Shown one piece after another: positions 6,541-12,035 of a DNA stretch of 13,191 nucleotides. Within the stretch, counting starts at the first letter, position 1. Each line of letters opens with the position of its first letter. The position numbers were made by a program, and so were the translations under genes. A model generated the notes under the pieces. The model had not been told where the DNA came from. It saw only the letters and a list, made by a program, of their open reading frames with translations, and did not search any database. Location of the stretch: the NCBI GenBank assembly GCA_964407285.1, contig CAYOVG010000188.1:1-13191 (forward strand), in the 5' to 3' direction. The DNA comes from CAYOVG01 sp964407285. Lineage in GTDB: Bacteria; Desulfobacterota; Syntrophobacteria; Syntrophobacterales; Syntrophobacteraceae.

Positions 6541-7026
6541 ATGAAGCGATTCAGTATGTTTGCAATTGGTGTGTGCTTTGTATGGCTACTTTTGCCGGCT
6601 CAGGCTCAAGCAAATCAAACTTTTGTCACGGGCCCCCTGGAAAATGCAATATCCTTAAGTGACGGCACCATCAGCAAAACGGTCATCAGCAAGGTCCTGA
6701 ACAACAACTGTGACTACACAGTAACCGCACTGGTCAAGGTATACCATCTGAACGGTTCGAAGGACCTCATCGATTGCGCCACCTTGACCATCCTTCCCCA
6801 AAGCTCCCAGTATCACGTCAGCGACGTTTCGGGCGAGTATGAGTACGACGTCGAGATCGAGGTCTGTGGGACTGACAAAGTCGTCGACAACACCGTGGTT
6901 TCCGTCTTCGGGAAGGACTGCCACGGAAAGCTGGTTGACGCGCATCGCGTTCTGAAGTCGGAAATGACCGTTTACAAGGACGGCAAGGACAGGAAGGGCA
7001 AAGACGGGAAGCATGACGACGATTAA
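6541..7026 (+). CDS. Small secreted protein of unknown function with a Lys/Asp/Gly tail
   Basis: ATG 6541 is preceded by AGAAGGA about 8 bases upstream. The 161-residue product has a clear Sec signal peptide (MKRFSMFAIG..., hydrophobic to about residue 20, 'AQAQA' cleavage near Ala24), so it is periplasmic or exported. The mature part (25-144) alternates hydrophobic and polar residues as in a beta-sandwich ('SKTVISKVLNNNCDYTVTAL', 'VKVYHLNGSKDL', 'YDVEIEVCG'). It has four cysteines (57, 79, 109, 127) that could form two disulfides. The tail (146-161) is almost only Lys, Asp, Gly, His and Arg, ending in three Asp: charged and probably disordered, possibly metal- or surface-binding. I do not recognise the family; it vaguely resembles Ig-like extracellular modules. 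It has its own structured AT-rich leader, and GC is lower than in the cytochrome cluster. A 13-bp inverted repeat flanks the gene (6496-6508 and 7118-7130). Confidence 0.72.
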   Translation: MKRFSMFAIGVCFVWLLLPAQAQANQTFVTGPLENAISLSDGTISKTVISKVLNNNCDYTVTALVKVYHLNGSKDLIDCATLTILPQSSQYHVSDVSGEYEYDVEIEVCGTDKVVDNTVVSVFGKDCHGKLVDAHRVLKSEMTVYKDGKDRKGKDGKHDDD

Positions 7027-7176
7027 GACGGGTAGACCGGCATTTGCTGCTGAAAGCGAATCGCCGTAAGGGACCTTGCCCGGAAATACTGGAGTGTTGA
7101 AAGTTCTTCTTCTGAACAACCCCTTGAGCCGCCCATCCCCATCCCCCAGAAGTCGTCGAATCAAAGATCAAAGGCT

Positions 7177-7194
7177 CCCCCGCGAAAGCGGGGG
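7177..7194 (-). terminator. Strong GC hairpin between convergent genes
   Basis: CCCCCGC (7177-7183), a GAAA tetraloop and GCGGGGG (7188-7194) form a 7-bp all-GC stem. It lies 13 bases past the stop of the minus-strand YkgJ-family gene, with a modest T-rich stretch (CCTTTGATCTTT) downstream on that strand. It also lies about 150 bases past the plus-strand gene ending at 7026. Most likely it ends the minus-strand transcript; it could serve both. Confidence 0.5.
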
Positions 7195-7206
7195 GCGGCC
7201 GGTCTC

Positions 7207-7563
7207 TCAGAAAAAGTACATCCGGTAGAGGTGGAACAGGTCGATCTCTTCATCCTCGGAGAGGAGTTGCACCGGTTGCACTCCCAGCTTGCACTTGTAG
7301 TTGATGGAAGCGCCGTAGAGACGGCAGGTGAGGGGACGCGCCGGATAGACCGTGCAGCCCTCGTCGCATACGTAAGGACAGGTGTTCCCTTCGGCGCGGC
7401 CGATTTCTCTGCCGCGCGCGCGCAGGTATTCCTTGAGCCGCAAGTCTTCCACGTTCGTCCTGGACGGCACGCCGAAGTTGCGGCAACACTCGACGCATCC
7501 CGGAGGACACGGAACGCTGGGGATAAGCGCATAGAGATCTTCGATATCCATAGGTCTACTCAT
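7207..7563 (-). CDS. YkgJ-family cysteine-cluster protein (Zn/Fe-chelating type)
   Basis: This 118-residue protein is rich in cysteine, with the family's characteristic arrangement. 'CPPGCVECC' at residues 19-27 matches the CxxxCxxCC cluster, followed by Cys62, Cys66 and Cys70 in 'CPYVCDEGC' and then 'PARPLTCRLYG' with Cys80; Cys91 follows. Members are small cytoplasmic proteins thought to bind a metal ion or Fe-S cluster; their reaction is not established. ATG 7561-7563 follows GAGGAA at good spacing. It lies 189 bases downstream of the porin gene on the same strand. A perfect -35 TTGACA with only a weak -10 lies in that gap, so it may be read from its own promoter or by read-through. Confident of the family, not of the function. 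Confidence 0.82.
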   Translation of the reverse strand: MSRPMDIEDLYALIPSVPCPPGCVECCRNFGVPSRTNVEDLRLKEYLRARGREIGRAEGNTCPYVCDEGCTVYPARPLTCRLYGASINYKCKLGVQPVQLLSEDEEIDLFHLYRMYFF

Positions 7564-7639
7564 CCATTTTCCTCGGGTTCATTCATCTTCCTTCATCAAT
7601 CGTTATCGACCACGAAAAACACGAAAATGCAGGAAAAGA

Positions 7640-7668
7640 AGCTTTACCTTCTCCGGCGGAAGTGTCAA
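7640..7668 (-). promoter_or_regulatory. Weak candidate promoter for the YkgJ-family gene
   Basis: On the minus strand TTGACA (7668-7663) is a perfect -35 box. At 16-17 base spacing the -10 is poor (TAAAGC or AAAGCT). It lies about 80 bases before the start codon at 7563. It is listed because the gap of 189 bases from the porin makes a separate promoter plausible. Confidence 0.25.
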
Positions 7669-7752
7669 GGTGAAAACTAGGTCCACCAACTCCACTCCCG
7701 CCGGCATTCCCGATACCCGATCATTTCCATTCTTTTCTTTTCCGCCGGTCCT

Positions 7753-9234
7753 TCAGAAATCGACCTGCACGCGGGATTGAAGGATGTTCACGTCCTCGTC
7801 GTCGAGGTCGGGTCCGTCATCAAGCTGAGCATAGATGTAATTCAGCATAATCCGCGTATTGGGATTGAGATACCAGTTCAGGCCAAAAGTGAAATTGTCC
7901 TCATCCCCTCCGGTGATCCCTGAATCGTTCAGATCGATGTGGGAATACCTTGCGGCCACTTCCCAGGCGCCCCACCCCCACTCCTTGGGATGGAAGTTCC
8001 GCAAGGGCGTTATCCTGTCGAAGACCCCGGTGGACCTCTTGTAATTGCGCTGCTCTCCGGTCAGAAAGCAGCTCGCGAACACATAGTATCCGCTGAAATC
8101 GGCGTCGCCTCCCCTCCGCGCATCCACGAAGCTGTGAAAGTACTCTCCCTGCACCGAGAACGGACCATACACCAGGGCGATTTCCGAGTTCACCAGGTCC
8201 GCCGAATCCGCGGGAATGCCCCCGGTATCGACCAGCCGGACATCGGTCAGGTGCGATTCGGGACGCGTCCGGTACCGTACCGGATTGTCTTCGCCGCTGC
8301 GGAACCTGTGGCTGTACGACAGACCCAGGTGCACCAGGTTTTCGCCCTCCCCGGTGATCCCGGCGTTCCCCACATACCAGGGGAGCCCCGTTATCCTTGC
8401 CGTTACGCTGTAATCGGAGTAGTCGGCGAAGGCCTCCGCGAATTCGTCCGTTTCCTGAAAGGCTCCGACCGCCCAGGTCATGCGGCTGTCCAGTTCCGCG
8501 TCCTGCAGCAGGAAGCCCACATTTCGCGCCGGTGCGAACGCGTTGGGGAGGGCCCTCTCCATAAACGTAATGAACCTGCTGCTGGTAAGCTCCTCGAGGG
8601 AAAACGGCTCCTTCATATGGCCCGCCAGTATATTCCCCACGTAGGGTATTTCCCTGAAAGCTATGTACACGTCGGTAGGGCTGGGGTCGCCTTCCGCCAG
8701 GTTGAATTCGGTCTTGAAGCCCACGGCGTCGTAAATCGTTCCCTCCGCCAGGAACCGCGCCGTCCTGAGTTCGGCCCCGTGGCCCGCTATGTCCCCGCTG
8801 TACGCCCTTTTCACATCGTCGTCGGTCCCGATGACGCCATAATCGACGTAGACCCTTCCGCCGAGATGCAGTTTGAATTCCTTGTCTTTGCTTTCGACCT
8901 GGAGCCCGTTTTTCCAGGAAACATCGAACGCGTCGCCACCCTTATCCGTTCCGTTTTCCTTTTCCGCCCCGGCCTTCACCATGAGGTCCTTGTATTGCGT
9001 CTCGGTGATCTGCCCGTTCGCCCGCAAAATGTCCAGGATCTGCTCGGCTACGCTCTTTTCTTCAGCCGAAGCGGCCCCTCCCCCGAGCAGTACGAGAAGA
9101 CCCGCGATCACCGCCACGGCCGCGCGGGCCCACAGCGGTTTCCTCGATCCGGCATCGGACCGATACGGGTTCCCTTGCCCCGAAACGTGCGCAAGTCTCG
9201 CTGAATTCCTCCCATGATTTCTCGAGCGTTTCAT
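7753..9234 (-). CDS. Phosphate-selective porin OprO/OprP-type outer-membrane protein
   Basis: This 493-residue outer-membrane beta-barrel belongs to the OprO/P type as I recognise it. A long basic N-region and a hydrophobic core end in 'AASA' at residue 57 as signal peptide. A short helical segment follows ('ILDILRANGQITETQYKDLM'), then 'FDVSWKNGLQVES', 'LHLGGRVYVDYG', 'RTARFLAEGTIYDAVGFKTE' and 'LAGHMKEPFSLEELTSSRF', and finally repeated amphipathic strands. The last strand ends in 'VQVDF', with the C-terminal Phe needed for barrel assembly. ATG 9232-9234 follows GGGGAGA. Relatives form anion-selective channels for phosphate or polyphosphate; specificity here is not shown. The gene lies 225 bases downstream of cytochrome b on the same strand, so it may admit the anionic substrate of the octaheme enzyme. 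One Cys is present in the mature barrel, an unusual residue for such proteins. Confidence 0.83.
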   Translation of the reverse strand: MKRSRNHGRNSARLAHVSGQGNPYRSDAGSRKPLWARAAVAVIAGLLVLLGGGAASAEEKSVAEQILDILRANGQITETQYKDLMVKAGAEKENGTDKGGDAFDVSWKNGLQVESKDKEFKLHLGGRVYVDYGVIGTDDDVKRAYSGDIAGHGAELRTARFLAEGTIYDAVGFKTEFNLAEGDPSPTDVYIAFREIPYVGNILAGHMKEPFSLEELTSSRFITFMERALPNAFAPARNVGFLLQDAELDSRMTWAVGAFQETDEFAEAFADYSDYSVTARITGLPWYVGNAGITGEGENLVHLGLSYSHRFRSGEDNPVRYRTRPESHLTDVRLVDTGGIPADSADLVNSEIALVYGPFSVQGEYFHSFVDARRGGDADFSGYYVFASCFLTGEQRNYKRSTGVFDRITPLRNFHPKEWGWGAWEVAARYSHIDLNDSGITGGDEDNFTFGLNWYLNPNTRIMLNYIYAQLDDGPDLDDEDVNILQSRVQVDF

Positions 9235-9402
9235 AGATTTTTTCTCCCCGGTAACAGTGTGGTGTGATGTGGTTGCAGAAGGCGGAGATCAGGACAATCG
9301 CTTCGGCTAAGGTAAACATGGGGGAGTTCGTGCGCATGAAATTTGCGTTACGGCAAGATTCCAGGATTGTTAAAGAATGTACTGAAGAGTTTTCGCCGGT
9401 CG

Positions 9403-9432
9403 GGGATGGCGGGGACGAAACCCCGCCATTCC
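9403..9432. repeat. GC-rich hairpin between cytochrome b and porin genes
   Basis: ATGGCGGGG (9406-9414) and CCCCGCCAT (9421-9429) are perfect complements around ACGAAA. On the plus strand the stem extends to 12 bp with one G.T pair (9403-9432). No U-tract follows on either strand. It lies 27 bases past the cytochrome b stop, so it may stabilise the upstream transcript's 3' end or partly attenuate read-through into the porin gene. Confidence 0.5.
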
Positions 9433-9459
9433 ATATCCCCTGCCCGCGTTCGCAAACTG

Positions 9460-10143
9460 TTACACGGCCGGTTCGGCCTCCTTCACATCCACGTGTCCGT
9501 TCCCGTTGGCGGGCACTTCCTCCCAGCCGGTGCACATGGCCTTGAGATAGACCATGGGCGTGTGGCCGGTGGTGGTCATGTATACATGCACGGTAAGGAA
9601 AGCCAGGAACCCGAAAGCCCCCGCCGTGTGGAGCAGGGCGAGCGCGTCCAGGTTCATGGAAATCCCCCACTGGGGCCACGAATTGTAGAAGTAGTAGAGC
9701 AGGCCGGTGGCTACCTGTACGGGAATCAGGACCACGGCGATCCCCAGGTACGTCAACCGCTGGAGAGGATTGTGCTTGTTGCGCTCGCTCTTGGGCACCG
9801 GGTGCGGGTCGCCGCGAAAGATGCCGTACATGTAGTACAGAATCACTGCCAGGAGCTTCCTGGTCGTGGGGATATAGTGCTTCCACTGCCCGGTGGTGAG
9901 CTGCCAGAAGATGATGAACACGTAGAGCACGAACCATGCGATCCCCAGGGTGTTGTGCAGTTCGACCGCTCGCCGGTATCCGAAGCACGTGAAGACGCCG
10001 TGCGCTTCGAAGCCGGTGAACGCCAGCAGTCCGATGAGGACGGCCTGCGCCCAATGCCAGAACCTTTCGAAGACGGTATAGAGATAGATGCGCTCGACCT
10101 TGCACGTGTTGCCGTTTAGCTTGAATGTGATGTCGTTCATCAT
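9460..10143 (-). CDS. Membrane cytochrome b subunit (cytochrome b561 / formate-dehydrogenase-gamma type), partner of the octaheme cytochrome
   Basis: This 227-residue integral membrane protein has four hydrophobic segments (about 28-47, 64-86, 130-152, 168-190). Histidines are placed for two b hemes as in the FdnI/PhsC-like family: His30 in 'ERFWHWAQ', His63 in 'VELHNTLG', His172 in 'LLHTAGAF' and His186 in 'LTVHVYM'. Such subunits oxidise quinol and pass electrons to a periplasmic partner. Here the partner is the octaheme cytochrome directly upstream: its TGA (10142-10140) overlaps this ATG (10143-10141) as ATGA, so the two are translationally coupled. A second ATG follows directly. The C-terminal tail 'NGNGHVDVKEAEPAV' is polar. 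The fold and the coupling are clear; the direction of electron flow is inferred from the partner. Confidence 0.88.
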   Translation of the reverse strand: MMNDITFKLNGNTCKVERIYLYTVFERFWHWAQAVLIGLLAFTGFEAHGVFTCFGYRRAVELHNTLGIAWFVLYVFIIFWQLTTGQWKHYIPTTRKLLAVILYYMYGIFRGDPHPVPKSERNKHNPLQRLTYLGIAVVLIPVQVATGLLYYFYNSWPQWGISMNLDALALLHTAGAFGFLAFLTVHVYMTTTGHTPMVYLKAMCTGWEEVPANGNGHVDVKEAEPAV

Positions 10144-11783
10144 GACTTACGGCCTCCTTCCCGCTTCCCGCGATGAATGAAACGTAGCGTTCCGTGCCCG
10201 GCAACTCCCAGCATGGCGGCGAATACCGCCCCCCAGCCGGCCAGGTCGAGGGCTCGGCTGCTGTCGCGACCCGGCATATAGAATCCGGTGAGCTTTTCCA
10301 GCCTGCCGTCTTTTCTTTTGTGGCACTCGGCGCAGGAGAGCGCCTGCTCCTTGGGGGCCACCATGTGGGTGGTCTGGAAGTAGTAACCGGTTTCAACGAA
10401 ATCGAATCGGCCGCTGAAAGGCAGACCGGCATAGTCCATGCCGCTCTTGATCGCCTTGAGCCAATCGAAGTTGTTCCAGTAGGATGTGTCGTCCTTGCCG
10501 AAGAGGTGAGGGACCACGAATGTGCCGTTCCCGGTATCGAAAGGTTGTTTGCCTTCGTGCAGCTTGAACGGATAGATGCGCGAATTCGCATCGTCGTAGG
10601 AACCCGTGGGGTAGTTGAGCCTGACGGGCAGGCTTCCCGGATCGACCTTATCGGTGAGGGTGAGGTAATTCATCTTTCCGTTATACCAGAAGTATTCGGG
10701 CTTCACATTCTTCTCCCACCGGAAATCGCCCTTCATGCCGTCGTAAACCGACCGGCCGTCCGCCATCACCACGACGGGTTTGCCGTTCTCGTCCCGTTTG
10801 CCGGCCGTGGACCAGTCCCAACGCATCTTCGTCGAGTTCTTGCGGGCGAAAGCCGGGATGTGGCAGGTCTGGCAAGCGACCTTGTCGGTGTGGTCGTTGA
10901 GTTTTCCGTCCTTGTGCGGCTTTTCGGAATGGCAGGAGTAGCAGGTGATGCGCTTGATCTGGTCGTCGTCCAGGAGGCTTCTCCGGTCGGTCTCTTCGGT
11001 CAGCTTGTAGGATCGGCCCGAGATGACGTGCTGCTCGGTCGTGTGGCAGCGCGTGCAGGTGAAGTTATGGTTCTCGGCGTCCATGTGGACGTCGAGCGCT
11101 CTGTCGGGCCGCAGCATGCTCGCGTCGAGGTCCCCGTGCTTGACCCCTTCCCCGCCGCCCCCGTGGAAATGGCAGGTTCCGCAGTTCCTTCTCGTGGGGA
11201 GACCGACGGACTGGGCCACTTTGTTCCATTCCGGGGGATTGAAGGTCTTTGCTCCCATCTTCGTGGGTTCTTTTGCCGGATTGCCCGCGCCGGCCGGAAA
11301 TTTCTCATAGGTCCCGGTCTGTTCGTGGCATACCAGGCAGTCGACGGCGGTTTCCGCCGTAAAGTCGAACGACTTGTCTTTCCAGCCGTAACCCGCGTGG
11401 CAGGACGTGCAACGGGGTTCGTTGGACAGGAGATTGATGCAGAAATTATTGATGGCGTGTCCCGCCTTTCCCAGTCGTATTTCGGGCGCGGCGTTGGAGA
11501 GCCAGGTCCAGTGGATGGTTTTTTGCACCTGCCCGGCGGCTTCCGTGTGGCACTTGAGACACGCCTGAGTCACTTCGGGACCGGATTTGAATTCCTTCTG
11601 AAGCTCCTCGAACCTGGAGTGATCGGCAGTGACGTTCAGCGAACGGGACGGTCCGTATTCCTCACCCCGCGCCGGAGGCTTTCCGTTCCTTTTGTCCATC
11701 CCGGCCTTTCCATCCGGCGCAGCGGCCAGCATTACGAGCACCGCCACCGCCGGCAGGAAGATGGTGAATCGAAATGTTTTCAT
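10140..11783 (-). CDS. Octaheme c-type cytochrome, tetrathionate reductase (OTR) family
   Basis: This 547-residue secreted cytochrome has exactly eight CxxCH heme-binding motifs: CLKCH 75, CTSCH 125, CLVCH 149, CGTCH 201, CTRCH 243, CYSCH 281, CQTCH 304 and CAECH 484 (position of the first Cys). The long gap before the eighth heme and the surrounding sequence match the Shewanella octaheme tetrathionate reductase family as I recall it. Members reduce tetrathionate, and in vitro nitrite or hydroxylamine; the substrate here is unproven. It has a signal peptide (hydrophobic to about residue 22). Unlike a soluble OTR it carries a C-terminal hydrophobic segment (about 512-530, 'LAGWGAVFAAMLGVAG') followed by basic residues, probably a membrane anchor. 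ATG 11781-11783 follows AGGGGGG. The open frame extends to 11885, but that extension crosses the sigma-54 promoter, so I reject it. It overlaps the cytochrome b gene by ATGA. Confidence 0.88.
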   Translation of the reverse strand: MKTFRFTIFLPAVAVLVMLAAAPDGKAGMDKRNGKPPARGEEYGPSRSLNVTADHSRFEELQKEFKSGPEVTQACLKCHTEAAGQVQKTIHWTWLSNAAPEIRLGKAGHAINNFCINLLSNEPRCTSCHAGYGWKDKSFDFTAETAVDCLVCHEQTGTYEKFPAGAGNPAKEPTKMGAKTFNPPEWNKVAQSVGLPTRRNCGTCHFHGGGGEGVKHGDLDASMLRPDRALDVHMDAENHNFTCTRCHTTEQHVISGRSYKLTEETDRRSLLDDDQIKRITCYSCHSEKPHKDGKLNDHTDKVACQTCHIPAFARKNSTKMRWDWSTAGKRDENGKPVVVMADGRSVYDGMKGDFRWEKNVKPEYFWYNGKMNYLTLTDKVDPGSLPVRLNYPTGSYDDANSRIYPFKLHEGKQPFDTGNGTFVVPHLFGKDDTSYWNNFDWLKAIKSGMDYAGLPFSGRFDFVETGYYFQTTHMVAPKEQALSCAECHKRKDGRLEKLTGFYMPGRDSSRALDLAGWGAVFAAMLGVAGHGTLRFIHRGKREGGRKS

Positions 11784-11868
11784 AATCCCCCCTGAATATA
11801 TTTTTCTCTTATTTATCCGTGCATTCCCGGAACGTCGCCGCAAAGGAGCCGAGTCCATTTCCAATTGG

Positions 11869-11884
11869 AGCAATATTTGCGCCA
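11869..11884 (-). promoter_or_regulatory. Sigma-54 (-24/-12) promoter of the octaheme cytochrome operon
   Basis: On the minus strand the sequence TGGCGCAAATATTGCT matches the consensus TGGCAC-N5-TTGCA with the essential GG and GC separated by exactly 10 bases. The predicted start of transcription is near 11858, giving a leader of about 75 bases before ATG 11783. A divergent sigma-54 activator gene starts 150 bases away, which independently supports the call. Confidence 0.8.
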
Positions 11885-11958
11885 CGGACCGCGCGGTGCT
11901 TGCGGATCCTTTCCCGGTGCGGGTTTACGCGCAGGATTTCGCGAGTTCCGATATTCTC

Positions 11959-11987
11959 TTGAGTGTAAAGTTGTTTTGCGTTATCTT
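11959..11987 (+). promoter_or_regulatory. Candidate sigma-70 promoter of the sigma-54 activator gene
   Basis: TTGAGT (11959-11964) and TATCTT (11982-11987) are separated by 17 bases, each with 4 of 6 consensus matches. This puts transcription start near 11994, about 40 bases before ATG 12036. The -10 box overlaps the first CTTAACAGG repeat, which suggests autoregulation. Confidence 0.45.
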
Positions 11988-12012
11988 AACAGGTGATTAA
12001 ACACTTAACAGG
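11985..12012 (+). promoter_or_regulatory. Direct repeat CTTAACAGG, candidate upstream activator sites
   Basis: CTTAACAGG occurs at 11985-11993 and again at 12004-12012, 19 bases apart start to start. A near-complementary half-site TGTAAAG lies at 11964-11970 (6 of 7 to TGTTAAG). Measured from the predicted sigma-54 start (about 11858), the repeats lie roughly 127-154 bases upstream, a normal place for enhancer-type activator sites. They also cover the activator's own -10/start region. Confidence 0.5.
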
Positions 12013-12035
12013 CAGCACCGGGGAAGGAGCGCGCC

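Noticed and set aside
9062..10591. 509-codon minus-strand open frame over the cytochrome b and porin region
   Set aside because: Frame-shifted shadow of the octaheme, cytochrome b and porin genes. Composition (Arg/His/Pro/Ser-rich) is typical of GC-rich shadow frames.
10194..11795. 533-codon plus-strand open frame opposite the octaheme cytochrome
   Set aside because: Antisense shadow of a gene with eight intact heme motifs; high GC keeps the opposite frame open.
11784..11885. 34-residue N-terminal extension of the octaheme cytochrome
   Set aside because: It would start within the sigma-54 promoter sequence, upstream of the predicted transcription start. ATG 11783 has a strong ribosome site and begins a normal signal peptide.
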